Below, in pieces: positions 27,313-36,109 of a stretch of DNA of 64,000 bases (within the stretch, counting starts at the first letter, position 1; each line of letters begins with the position of its first letter). Both the position numbers and the translations under genes were made by a program. This stretch comes from Thalassotalea euphylliae (lineage in GTDB: Bacteria; Pseudomonadota; Gammaproteobacteria; Enterobacterales; Alteromonadaceae): positions 434,001 to 498,000 of the forward strand of contig NZ_QUOV01000001.1 in NCBI RefSeq assembly GCF_003390395.1. The letters are read 5' to 3'. The notes below the pieces were generated by a model. The model saw nothing but the letters and a program-made list of their open reading frames with translations. It made no database searches and was not told where the DNA came from.

Positions 27313-28128
27313 GTGAGTCAAACTACTACATCTAACCCCAAGCAGCGTGTGTTGTTTTTATGCACTGGCAATTCAGCGCGCTCGCAAATGGCGGAAGCTA
27401 TTTTGCGCACCAAAGCAGGTGATTATTTTGAAGTCTTCAGCGCTGGTACGCACCCTGACGGCGTTGACGAGCGCACTTTGGCGACACTGACTAAATTTGG
27501 CTTAAGCACTGATAATTTGCAGTCAAAGTCAATCGAGGATATTGAATCGCTAGCGTTTGATTATGTGATCACCTTATGTGATCAGGCGATGCAGGAGTGC
27601 CGCTCATTTGATACCGATGGCGAGCAAATAGCTTGGGACTTCCCTGATCCTAAGTCGCGCCAAGGCGTTGAGCCGTTTACTACAACCTATACCGAATTAA
27701 CTAATCGTATTGAGATGTTTTTAAAGCTTAACGGCGAGCAGGGCAGTGAGCTGGAAGTTGATAAAGCACAGCAAATGACGCTTGAACCCATCGTTTTTTA
27801 CAAATGCCTAACCGATGATATTCGCTTAAAAACCTTATTACTCACTAACTACTTTGGTGAAATTTGCGTGTGCGAGTTAATGGAAGCTTTAGACGAAGAA
27901 AGCCAGCCGAAAGTCTCACGTAACTTGGCAGTGCTTAAAAAAGCTGGCGTGTTGACGACACGTAAAAATGGTCAATGGGTGTTTTATCGTATCAACCCTG
28001 AATTGCCGCTCTGGGCGAAGCAGGTGGTTAGCCAAACCTTGGAAAACAATGTTGAGCTGATTAAGCCTGATCTCACCCGTTTAGTCACCATGGATAACCG
28101 ACCAGATAAAGCGAGCTTCTGCTGTTAA
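27313..28128 (+). CDS. Arsenate reductase fused to an ArsR-family regulator
   Basis: 271 residues in two domains. Residues 12-140 are a low-molecular-weight phosphatase-type arsenate reductase: LFLCTGNSARSQ with nucleophile Cys17, the Asp loop DFPDP at about 109-113, and Cys89 and Cys96 seven residues apart, as in thioredoxin-coupled ArsC. Residues about 155-260 are an ArsR winged helix with the As(III)-binding CVCEL (Cys185, Cys187) and recognition helix QPKVSRNLAVLKKAG. The C-terminus ends in Cys-Cys. Start is GTG. One chain could thus reduce arsenate and sense the product. No arsenite exporter gene is adjacent. Confidence 0.88.
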   Translation: MSQTTTSNPKQRVLFLCTGNSARSQMAEAILRTKAGDYFEVFSAGTHPDGVDERTLATLTKFGLSTDNLQSKSIEDIESLAFDYVITLCDQAMQECRSFDTDGEQIAWDFPDPKSRQGVEPFTTTYTELTNRIEMFLKLNGEQGSELEVDKAQQMTLEPIVFYKCLTDDIRLKTLLLTNYFGEICVCELMEALDEESQPKVSRNLAVLKKAGVLTTRKNGQWVFYRINPELPLWAKQVVSQTLENNVELIKPDLTRLVTMDNRPDKASFCC

Positions 28129-28158
28129 GCCAGCCAGAGTGCTTAGCAGCTCAATTGC

Positions 28159-29040
28159 TTAGCTATCTGCATTTAAATAAGCGTCTATCTCTCGCTTAAT
28201 AAAAGCGACGCGATTCGCCGCTTGCGCTCGTCTATGGTGGCAAATATAAACCTGCTCTGAGACAGAGTTTTCAAGGTGATGAATACGGATCGCGCTCTGC
28301 TCACTAAATGCGGATGCTGCGTGTAGCGGCAATACAGTAAAGCCTAAGCCCAGCGCAACGGGCGTTAAAATTAAGCTAATTTGGTTAGACTTACCTCGTA
28401 TCGAAAACTGACTGATATGCTCAAACTCGCCAAAGTTAGCGGGCAGTAATAGCTGGGCATGATGCTGAGCATCTGGGTGGTCAATAAAGCCTAACGTTTG
28501 TAACACTTGCCAATCTGGAGCTTCGAATTGGCTAGGCGTCACTAAGACAATCGGCTCTTGGGTTAATGGTTGCGCGATAATATCACTGCCAATGGGCAGG
28601 GCGGTCATTAAACCAATATCTAACTGATGTTCAGTCAGTGCCTGTTCAATGCCACGATTTGATGAAAACTGATAATCAATACTTAATTCTGTGTGTGCTT
28701 TTTGAATCGACAAGAGGTAAGGGTACAGTTTTAGCCCCAAGCTGCCGGGCGACATTATCGAGACCTTACCTTGGTAATGGCTATCCTCAGTAAAGCTCGT
28801 TGATAGGGCGTTCGCATCGGTTAATAGTTGTTGCCCTTGTTGATAAAGCTGCTCGCCATTTTGGGTTAGGTAAAAACTTTTTCCTTCGCGAATAATCAGC
28901 TGAGCTTTTAGCGACTGCTCCAGCTTTTTGATCTGTTGGCTAACCCCAGATTGGGTCATAAACAAACGCTCTGCGGTCTGGGTAAAATGCCCAACCTCAA
29001 CAAGCGTGCAAAACGTTCTTAGCAAGTTCAGATTAATCAT
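28159..29040 (-). CDS. LysR-family transcriptional regulator
   Basis: 293 residues. The N-terminal winged helix-turn-helix is typical (LRTFCTLVEVGHFTQTAERLFMTQSGVSQQIKKLE), followed by a linker helix and a periplasmic-binding-like effector domain from about residue 90 (GKVSIMSPGSLGLKLYP, IGLMTALP). It is divergent from the VOC gene with 128 nt between starts, so it probably controls that gene and itself. Effector unknown. Confidence 0.87.
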   Translation of the reverse strand: MINLNLLRTFCTLVEVGHFTQTAERLFMTQSGVSQQIKKLEQSLKAQLIIREGKSFYLTQNGEQLYQQGQQLLTDANALSTSFTEDSHYQGKVSIMSPGSLGLKLYPYLLSIQKAHTELSIDYQFSSNRGIEQALTEHQLDIGLMTALPIGSDIIAQPLTQEPIVLVTPSQFEAPDWQVLQTLGFIDHPDAQHHAQLLLPANFGEFEHISQFSIRGKSNQISLILTPVALGLGFTVLPLHAASAFSEQSAIRIHHLENSVSEQVYICHHRRAQAANRVAFIKREIDAYLNADS

Positions 29041-29168
29041 TACAAAATGTACTCAATATCATTAAAAATGATAATTTTTTGTCTGTGATTATAGCCTCTA
29101 TACTTTTTCCTACCAGTTAATTGTTATCAGTTAGTAGCTAGCTACTCATTTAGACAGAGGACAAGATC

Positions 29169-29669
29169 ATGGCAAATGCCTACCCAAGAACGTTTTCACA
29201 TATTGGTATTTCAGTGCCAGATGTTGAAGCTGCTGTTAAGTTTTACACTGAAGTACTCGGTTGGTACTTAATTATGGAGCCAACGGAGATCGTTGAAGAC
29301 GACAGCCCAATTGGTGAAATGTGTACTGATGTGTTTGGTGCCAATTGGAAAAAGTTTCGTATTGCCCATATGGCAACTGGCGATCGTATTGGTGTTGAGT
29401 TATTTGAGTTCGTTAATCATGAAACGCCTGACAATAACTTTGAGTACTGGAAAACGGGTGTTTTCCACTTCTGTGTTCAAGATCCTAATTTAGAAGAATT
29501 GGTCGAAAAAATTGTTGCTGCCGGTGGTAAAAAGCGCATGGCTGAGCCACGTTACTACTATCCGGGTGAAAAGCCTTACCGCATGATCTATATGGAAGAT
29601 CCGTTTGGTAATATCTTAGAAATTTACAGCCATAGCTATGAGTTAACTTACTCGGCAGGTGCTTATTAA
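29169..29669 (+). CDS. VOC (glyoxalase/dioxygenase superfamily) protein
   Basis: 166 residues with two beta-alpha-beta-beta-beta modules. Likely metal ligands follow the glyoxalase pattern: His in FSHIGISV, Glu in VELFEF, His in VFHFCV and Glu in NILEIYSH. The conserved DPFGN turn precedes the last. It could be a glyoxalase I-like lyase or a fosfomycin/aromatic-type VOC enzyme; the length exceeds simple GloA (about 130) by about 30 residues. The divergent LysR gene suggests inducible expression by a small metabolite. A terminator pair follows. Confidence 0.82.
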   Translation: MANAYPRTFSHIGISVPDVEAAVKFYTEVLGWYLIMEPTEIVEDDSPIGEMCTDVFGANWKKFRIAHMATGDRIGVELFEFVNHETPDNNFEYWKTGVFHFCVQDPNLEELVEKIVAAGGKKRMAEPRYYYPGEKPYRMIYMEDPFGNILEIYSHSYELTYSAGAY

Positions 29670-29705
29670 ATTTATCGCTAAACAAGACGATATCGAAAGT
29701 TAGTT

Positions 29706-29767
29706 AAAGGCCACGTTACGATATGCGGCCTTTTCTAGTTCTTTCAGCACAAAAAGAGTGTGCTTTT
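29706..29767. terminator. Two hairpins between the VOC gene and convergent rhodanese gene
   Basis: Hairpin 1: AAAGGCC (29706-29712) with GGCCTTTT (29727-29734). Hairpin 2: AGCACA (29746-29751) with TGTGCT (29759-29764) followed by T4. Together they can stop transcription from both sides. Confidence 0.65.
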
Positions 29768-29778
29768 ATTCGCTTTAA

Positions 29779-30174
29779 TTAACCCGCTTCTAATTCAAAT
29801 CCTTCATCAAGCCAGCCAGTAATGCCTCCGGCCATAAGTTTTACTGATCTGCCAATCTGCGCCAGTCTGACTGCTGCTTTTGCGGCGCCATTACAATGTG
29901 GGCCGGCACAGTAGACAACAAACAAGGTTTCTTGCGGCCATTGTTGCATTTTACCCTCGACAATTTTGCCATAGGGCAAATGCACTGCGCCTTTAATATG
30001 ACCTTGTTGAAACAGTGCCTCATTGCGCACGTCTAATAGCACAAAGCCTGGCTCTGCTTGTTGCAGGGCAAAATGCGTATCCCAACAATCGGTTTCAAAA
30101 CTAAACATTGCTTGAAAATGTGCTAAGGCTTGTTCGCTGTTTGCCGCTGGTATTTGGGTAACTGGGTTGGTCAT
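29779..30174 (-). CDS. Single-domain rhodanese-like sulfurtransferase
   Basis: 131 residues with one rhodanese domain: FVLLDVRNEALFQQGHIKGAVHLPYGKI, then the active-site loop around Cys in VVYCAGPHCNGAAKAA, and GGITGWLDEGFE at the end. It transfers sulfane sulfur in the cytoplasm (no signal peptide). It is divergent from the FtrA-like regulator gene, a neighbourhood seen elsewhere and suggestive of joint regulation. Confidence 0.88.
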   Translation of the reverse strand: MTNPVTQIPAANSEQALAHFQAMFSFETDCWDTHFALQQAEPGFVLLDVRNEALFQQGHIKGAVHLPYGKIVEGKMQQWPQETLFVVYCAGPHCNGAAKAAVRLAQIGRSVKLMAGGITGWLDEGFELEAG

Positions 30175-30339
30175 TGCTATCTCCTATTGTTTTTAATTTT
30201 TTCAGCGCTGTTATGACGATTCTATGGTGAAATTTTATTCGACAAAATTGGCGTAATTGCCAATAATCGATTAAATGCCGCCAAAGTTAATAAGTGTTGA
30301 AACGATTAACCGAGGGTCAAATCTGGAGCGCTGAAAATA

Positions 30340-31392
30340 ATGGAAGATTGCGAAATCACTAATTTGCACAATACTGGCGAAACGCTCAAAGCGAGCTCTA
30401 AAACTAAGCGCCAACAAAAACGTATCGCCGCTTTAGTTTACGATGGTTTATGTCTGTTTGAGTTTGGCTGTGTGGCTGAAGTTTTTGGCTTAGCGCGCCC
30501 AGAGCTGGGGGAGGACTGGTTACGCCATGGTTATCGTTTTGATACTTTTTCGTTTGATGGTAATAGTGTTAATACTCAGTATCACGCGCAAATTCAGCCT
30601 AGTTTACAAGCCGATGAGTGGCACGAGTTGGATACGCTGATTATTCCCGGCTGGTGCGGCGCAGAGCAGCCTGTGCCACAAGCGCTTATTGCCATTATTC
30701 AACAGGCCCACAATGCTGGTATTCGCTTGGTTTCGATATGCTCAGGCGTATTTGTATTAGCGGCAGCAGGTGTGCTTGATGGCAAAATGGCAACAACTCA
30801 CTGGCGCTATGCTGAAATTTTGCGAGCAAAATACCCCAAAATTACCGTAAATACCGACGTGCTTTATGTGGATAACGGCTCAGTGCTAACTTCGGCGGGC
30901 AGTGCGGCGGGTTTAGATTTATGTTTACACTTGGTTAGGCAAGACTATGGTCAGCAGGTTGCCAATACCATTGCTAGACGTTTAGTGATCCCACCTGTTC
31001 GTGAAGGCAGCCAAGCGCAGTTTATTGAACAACCGCTAGCGCGCAGCAATCGCCAAGCGATCACGCCTTTACTCACCCATTTACAGGCAAACCTAATCAA
31101 GGCTCATACTAATGCCGAACTTGCTGATTTTATGCATATGAGCGAGCGCAGCTTGCTGCGTCACTTTAAAGCGGCAACAGGTACGACACCCGCGGAATGG
31201 TTAATTGAACAACGACTTCAATTGGCAAAAACCTTGTTGGAAGAAAGTCAGTTTTCGCTTGACGCTGTTGCGGAGCAAAGCGGTTTAGGCACAGCCATGA
31301 CCTTGCGTCATCATTTTCGCCATCGACTTAATATTTCACCTAGCGCCTATCGCAAAAGATTTAGTATTCAGCTAGATAAAACAATAAGTTAA
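30340..31392 (+). CDS. ftrA: FtrA/GlxA-type AraC transcriptional regulator
   Basis: 350 residues. The N-terminal DJ-1/PfpI-like domain spans about residues 28-210: IAALVYDGLCLFEFGCVAEVFGLARPE, LIIPGWCG, and the elbow Cys in LVSICSGVFVLAAAG. The C-terminal AraC DNA-binding domain has two helix-turn-helix units (NAELADFMHMSERSLLRHFKAATG and LDAVAEQSGLGTAMTLRHHFRHRL). It matches FtrA-type regulators and lies divergent from a rhodanese gene. The 30 residues before the first domain are charged and not conserved-looking; an internal start is possible. Confidence 0.85.
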   Translation: MEDCEITNLHNTGETLKASSKTKRQQKRIAALVYDGLCLFEFGCVAEVFGLARPELGEDWLRHGYRFDTFSFDGNSVNTQYHAQIQPSLQADEWHELDTLIIPGWCGAEQPVPQALIAIIQQAHNAGIRLVSICSGVFVLAAAGVLDGKMATTHWRYAEILRAKYPKITVNTDVLYVDNGSVLTSAGSAAGLDLCLHLVRQDYGQQVANTIARRLVIPPVREGSQAQFIEQPLARSNRQAITPLLTHLQANLIKAHTNAELADFMHMSERSLLRHFKAATGTTPAEWLIEQRLQLAKTLLEESQFSLDAVAEQSGLGTAMTLRHHFRHRLNISPSAYRKRFSIQLDKTIS

Positions 31393-31473
31393 TAGCAGCT
31401 GCTAGCGAATTAGTACTTGAAATTTAAACGGCTGATACCAACCTCTACCGTTAAACGTTCAAGGATTTATTTT

Positions 31474-32463
31474 ATGAGTCGCTCGATGTTTAAGCGAATG
31501 ATTAACCTAGTATGGAAGCTATTGTTAGTACTTGCTGTGTTCTGGCAGACCTTTGTAATAGCTGCTGAGCAACAAGTAAACTCTTTTCAACAACAAGCTG
31601 TTGTTGAAGCGTTAAGCCAAGTAATTACCCAGAATTATCCAGACAAAGAAGCGGCAAACAAAATGGCTTTGGCGCTAAAAGGGATAACTTGGCAAGCGTC
31701 TTACCAAGCGCCGACAAACCGAGAGGAGTTGCTTGAATTACTGCGTCAAACAATAGCCTCTGCAAACCATGATAGTTACGTGGCATTAAGTGTTCATGAG
31801 CAAAAGGGTTTAAGCATACTTTCCAATCATTCAATGCTCGCTTCAGACAATTCAACAATTAACGCTGAACAGGCATACATAAATCAAGACGGCATTGGCT
31901 ATTTTAAACTCAATAACTTTGATTCTGGTGCTCAAGCAACTTTAGCCATTGATAAAGCAATGCAAACCCTGCAAAAGAGCTGTGCACTGATACTCGACTT
32001 TAGCACGCTAGATGGTGGCGATATTGAAACGGCTGAATATCTGCTGAGTTACTTTTTTGCATCTGAGCACAGCTTTGGTGGCTTAGTGAATGAAAGCAGA
32101 AACGAACAACTAGCCTTAGCGAACAATAAAACAATTGGTGACCAGCGATTTAGCGAGCAAGTCCCTGTGGTTTTGCTAACATCGCCTTTTATGCAAGCCA
32201 GTGGTGAGTTTTTTGCCTATCAAATAAAGCAACGGCCACAAACCGCATTGATTGGTCGCTCAACTATGGGCGTCGCCACATGGTTAAAAACTTTCAACTT
32301 ACCGCTTGGCCTGCAAATAGTACTACCGGTTGCCTACTACCAAGATAGCAATGGCGAAAATTGGCAGCAGATTGGAGTAACGCCGGATATTGATATCGCG
32401 ATTGAAGATAGCTTGGCTGAGGCACAGCGCTTAACAACGCAGTGGTGTAACGCTTCAAATTAA
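31474..32463 (+). CDS. S41-family peptidase-like exported protein
   Basis: 329 residues from ATG 31474, which follows AAGGA with good spacing; the longer frame from 31417 is less likely. A hydrophobic signal segment (residues 9-31, ending FVIAAE) precedes a helical region and then a tail-specific-protease-like core. The core includes GYFKLNNFDSG, ALILDFSTLDGGD, VVLLTSPFMQASGEFFAYQIK (candidate catalytic Ser in ASGEF), ALIGRSTMG, and GVTPDI. This resembles the IRBP-like S41 branch without a PDZ domain. The usual GG after the catalytic strand is altered (IGRSTMGVA), so activity is uncertain. Probable periplasmic. Confidence 0.72.
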   Translation: MSRSMFKRMINLVWKLLLVLAVFWQTFVIAAEQQVNSFQQQAVVEALSQVITQNYPDKEAANKMALALKGITWQASYQAPTNREELLELLRQTIASANHDSYVALSVHEQKGLSILSNHSMLASDNSTINAEQAYINQDGIGYFKLNNFDSGAQATLAIDKAMQTLQKSCALILDFSTLDGGDIETAEYLLSYFFASEHSFGGLVNESRNEQLALANNKTIGDQRFSEQVPVVLLTSPFMQASGEFFAYQIKQRPQTALIGRSTMGVATWLKTFNLPLGLQIVLPVAYYQDSNGENWQQIGVTPDIDIAIEDSLAEAQRLTTQWCNASN

Positions 32464-32494
32464 TGAGTCACTACAAGCTGATATAAAACAAATA

Positions 32495-33037
32495 CTAAAG
32501 CGCCTTTTTCCGCTTAAACTTTTTAATAATCACTTGCTGCTGATAGCGTTTAAGTTCGTCAAATGAGGCTTTGGTAATGTCCTCAATGGCGGTGCGGTAG
32601 CTGATATCACGCAGTAGCTCGATGTTGTAGGGGCATTTATCAATCAGTGATTTGATGCTGTCTAGTGAGTCGGTTTGGTTGGCGATTTGCTGATGAAATA
32701 GGGCTTCGGCAAAGGTGGTTGGGGTTACAGCAATTAAGTAATTAGCATCAGGTTTTAACATTTCAGGGAAGTAACTAGACAATGCTAACACTCGTTTTGG
32801 ATCGGGGAAGTGAACCTCAATTTCACCATTGACCATGACCTTTCCCGTTTTTTGTTTAAAGCCTTGTTGATGGAAAAAGGTTTGCAGGTAGTCCCGTTGG
32901 CCGCGCGATAAAATATCGTAGTCGTTACGGACAAACCAGTTGTCATCATAAATGGTCACTAGCGATAAACCCGATTGTGCGTACATGTGTTTGTCTTGCA
33001 AAATCGGGTAGATCTCGGTGATATCGACGGTGTTCAT
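32495..33037 (-). CDS. Hypothetical protein
   Basis: 180 residues, not recognised. No signal peptide or membrane segment. Mixed alpha/beta sequence with a VRNDYDILSRGQRDYLQTFFHQQGF segment near residues 32-56 and a very basic C-terminus (KKFKRKKAL). It lies 76 nt upstream of the pseudouridine synthase gene on the same strand reading order, so the two might be cotranscribed (this gene downstream). No function proposed. Confidence 0.6.
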   Translation of the reverse strand: MNTVDITEIYPILQDKHMYAQSGLSLVTIYDDNWFVRNDYDILSRGQRDYLQTFFHQQGFKQKTGKVMVNGEIEVHFPDPKRVLALSSYFPEMLKPDANYLIAVTPTTFAEALFHQQIANQTDSLDSIKSLIDKCPYNIELLRDISYRTAIEDITKASFDELKRYQQQVIIKKFKRKKAL

Positions 33038-33113
33038 TCTAATAAGTTTAATGCGGTATAACTGACATGTTAGTTGTTAATACCAATTTGCTTCACGGAA
33101 AGATCAAAGCAAA

Positions 33114-34949
33114 TTAAAACTCAGGCGCTACCTCAAAGTGCAGTCGCTGCTGCGAGATCGGGTGTAAAAAGCTCAGGTGTTGGGCGTGCAGGTGTAAACG
33201 CTTGTCGCTAGTGCCGTAAAGCTTATCGCCAACAATGGGGATATTTAATCCGTCTGGGTGTGCGCAGTGCACCCGTAGTTGGTGCGTGCGGCCAGTGACA
33301 GGGGTGAGCTTTACTCGCGTGCGGGTATCAGTGCCATGTTCTTCATAACCCAACAATTGCCAAAGCGTTTCAGCTCGTTTGCCATCAGTAAAACAGACTT
33401 TCTGGCGCGGTCTGTCGTCAATATCCAGAATCAGTGGTAAGTGAATTTCACCGCTTGCTTGTTTGGTTGGTTGGTTACTTAGCTGCTTGCTCGGTTGCTT
33501 GCTTAGTTCGCTGTTAGCTAAATTATCATTAGCTACTTCTTTATTTGTTAGTTTCCCTTCAAGCAATGCGACGTACTGTTTTTGCACTACCTTATTAATA
33601 AACTGTTTTTGCAGATGCTTGTGAGCTCGTTCGTTCAGCGCTAATACCAGTAAGCCAGAAGTTGCCATATCCAAGCGATGTAAGACTAAACCACCAGTTG
33701 CCTCGGGAAATTGCGCTTGAATACGTGTTGCCACTGAATCGGCAATGGTAACACCTGGCACCGATAGCAAACCCGCAGGTTTGTTGACCACCACCAAATG
33801 TTCATCTTGATAGACAATAGGTAGCGGCTTTTCTGCACCAGGGTTGATCAGTAGAGGGTTATCATCTAGCGCTAGCCCTTGCAGCATAAAGGTTAAAATA
33901 GGTTGGCATTTACCTTGGCATGCTGGGTAGTAGTGGCCGTGTTTGCGAATTTCTGAGCTAGGTTGTTGGCCCCACCAAAACTCCGCCATACACACGGGCG
34001 TTAGCTGATGTTCAAAGGCATATTGCAGCAATTTGGGCGCGGCACAATCACCGCTGCCTGCCGGTGGTGTTGGCGATTTCGTTTCAGCAAACAAGCTGAT
34101 GAGATCAGCATACTCACCTTTGCTGTTGAGCATCTTGTATTGCTTAAATAACCGCTTTTGCAGCATGTTTGACAGCTTACGACGAGCTTTCTTTAACGCG
34201 GCGATTTTGTCTAGCTTTACTTGTAAAGCGGAATTGGCGAGCTCAATGCGTTGTTGCCAATAAGCTTTTAGCGCGGCTAGCGCTTTTTTATCACTAACAC
34301 TTTGGCGTGAAAGCTCAATACTCACTTGTTTAGCTTGCGCAGGCGATAATGTGCCTTGCGTTAGTTGCGCTTCTATATGCTGGCGCTGTTGTTTACGTTG
34401 CTGACGATTATCTCTGTGTTGTTGTTGTAATTGGCCAATTTGCCAATCAGCGGCGGCTTGTTCGGAATCTGCGGTTAGCTGCAACATCTTAACGACTTTG
34501 GTGGCACAAAGCGCCGCGATTTTAGCATTTATTTCGTTTACTTCCCGCTGCTTATCCACAAAGAATTCATCTTGGCGTTCGGCATCAAAAACCGGCGGCA
34601 CAAAGTTGATTGATGGTGAGTTTTCTATGCCTCGCTCTGTACCAGATTCCTTAACTAGCTCTTTACCCGAGAAGGCTGCCAGAAAACCTAGCTGATCTTG
34701 GTGATTTCTGACCACCAATACTCCATACATTTTACCTGCTTGTTCACTGGCAAGCGGATGAGTATCGCTTAGGGCGCTTTGCAGTTGCTGCGCCGCTAAT
34801 ATCGCTAATTGATGTGGTTGATAGCAAAATGGATAAGTGAACTTTTTCGGCGGCGCTATCGTACCGAGCAAAGGTTGAAAGGGAATAAAGTAGCTAGGCT
34901 TAACAGACAAAGGAAATGCTCGCTCATTGATAACACTGCAAAGCACCAT
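33114..34949 (-). CDS. RluA-family pseudouridine synthase with long N-terminal extension
   Basis: 611 residues. The C-terminal 230 residues are a complete RluA-type catalytic domain: VVNKPAGLLSVPG, catalytic Asp in LHRLDMATSGLLVLA, and GRTHQLRVHCAH near the end. It isomerises uridine to pseudouridine in rRNA or tRNA. The first about 370 residues are an extension with a Gln/Lys-rich coiled coil (about 150-270) and a Cys/His-containing segment (CMAEFWWG...HGHYYPACQGKC) that might bind metal. An additional low-complexity insert (KQPSKQLSNQPTKQ) lies within the catalytic domain. RNA target unknown. Confidence 0.87.
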   Translation of the reverse strand: MVLCSVINERAFPLSVKPSYFIPFQPLLGTIAPPKKFTYPFCYQPHQLAILAAQQLQSALSDTHPLASEQAGKMYGVLVVRNHQDQLGFLAAFSGKELVKESGTERGIENSPSINFVPPVFDAERQDEFFVDKQREVNEINAKIAALCATKVVKMLQLTADSEQAAADWQIGQLQQQHRDNRQQRKQQRQHIEAQLTQGTLSPAQAKQVSIELSRQSVSDKKALAALKAYWQQRIELANSALQVKLDKIAALKKARRKLSNMLQKRLFKQYKMLNSKGEYADLISLFAETKSPTPPAGSGDCAAPKLLQYAFEHQLTPVCMAEFWWGQQPSSEIRKHGHYYPACQGKCQPILTFMLQGLALDDNPLLINPGAEKPLPIVYQDEHLVVVNKPAGLLSVPGVTIADSVATRIQAQFPEATGGLVLHRLDMATSGLLVLALNERAHKHLQKQFINKVVQKQYVALLEGKLTNKEVANDNLANSELSKQPSKQLSNQPTKQASGEIHLPLILDIDDRPRQKVCFTDGKRAETLWQLLGYEEHGTDTRTRVKLTPVTGRTHQLRVHCAHPDGLNIPIVGDKLYGTSDKRLHLHAQHLSFLHPISQQRLHFEVAPEF

Positions 34950-35219
34950 TTTACCTGCATCTACCGCAGAGATCAGCCGGCTTAATTTAATGCAGGCTTA
35001 ACGCTGGTTAAATAGTGGTCAGTAATTCGCTATCTTGTTAAAGTAATTGAAATTTCTAGCAGCTAGGCTGGTTGTTGAAATAAGGTTATGCGAATTTGAT
35101 GATGCTACTGGCGATAAGCCAAGCAGCGATAAGCTTACTAGCGATAACAAGAGCTATAAAAAGAATAATAACGCCGACATTCTGCGGCAAAAGAACAGAA
35201 AAGTGATATGGGAAGGGAT

Positions 35220-36104
35220 ATGCAACAGGCACAAGAAACAGCAGCAAGCGATTCAATGAAAGACAAAACCGTACTGATCACCGGTGCATCAGCCGGCGTA
35301 GGTGCTGAAGCAGCGCGCGTATTTGCGGCACAAGGCGCGAATTTGGTATTAATTGCCCGTGGTCAGCAGGCCTTGGATGAGATCACACAAGAATTAAGTG
35401 CTCAGGTGAAGGTGATGAGCCAAACATTGGATGTTAATGATCTGAGCCAATTTGAACCCTTGTTAGAAAGTGTGATGCAAGAATTTGGTCGTATCGATGT
35501 GCTGGTCAATAACGCGGGCTATCATCAACGTGGCGATGCCATTGGTATTGCGCCGGAAGATATTGCGCAAATGGTTGATGTGAACTTACGTGCACCACTG
35601 GTGTTTTCACGGCAAGTTATCCCTTATATGAAAGCCAATGGTGGTGGCGCGATTGTCAATATCGGCTCGCTTGCTGGTCGTATGCCTCTGCAAGGTGGAG
35701 CGGCTTATGGGGCGACCAAAGCGGGTTTACGCTCATTTACCTATGCACTGGGTGACGAGTTAAAGCCGTTTAATATTCATGTGGGCGTGGTGTCGCCAGG
35801 GCCAATTGATACAGGCTTTATTATGTCGAATATCGACCAAGTGGAGGATATTGTTTTTTCACAGGAAATGAGCAGCGCTCGACAAGTGGCTGACGCTGCA
35901 CTGACCGTGGCACAAGGCAAAGAGCGTGAAGTCTGTTTGCCCGCAAGTGGCGGCTTACTGACGACTATCTCGTATTTGTTTCCATGGCTGCGCACTAAGT
36001 TACGACCAGCTATGTATCGCAAAGGCGCGAAACTCAAAGCAAAGTATAAAGCTCGCAACCTAGCGCTTAAACAAGCACTTAAGCAAGCCAATAAGCAGGC
36101 CTAG
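35220..36104 (+). CDS. Short-chain dehydrogenase/reductase (SDR)
   Basis: About 294 residues of the classical SDR type. Visible: cofactor motif TGASAGVG, LVNNAG, catalytic Ser in VNIGSLAGRM, YGATK (Tyr-x-x-x-Lys) and SPGPIDT. An Arg at the end of strand 2 (LIARG) suggests NADP. ATG 35220 is preferred because GGGAAGGG lies 4-8 nt before it; the upstream ATG at 35208 lacks such a site. The C-terminus is unusual: a Lys/Ala/Gln-rich helix (KLKAKYKARNLALKQALKQANK) that may associate with membranes. Substrate unknown. Confidence 0.87.
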   Translation: MQQAQETAASDSMKDKTVLITGASAGVGAEAARVFAAQGANLVLIARGQQALDEITQELSAQVKVMSQTLDVNDLSQFEPLLESVMQEFGRIDVLVNNAGYHQRGDAIGIAPEDIAQMVDVNLRAPLVFSRQVIPYMKANGGGAIVNIGSLAGRMPLQGGAAYGATKAGLRSFTYALGDELKPFNIHVGVVSPGPIDTGFIMSNIDQVEDIVFSQEMSSARQVADAALTVAQGKEREVCLPASGGLLTTISYLFPWLRTKLRPAMYRKGAKLKAKYKARNLALKQALKQANKQA

Positions 36105-36109
36105 CCACA

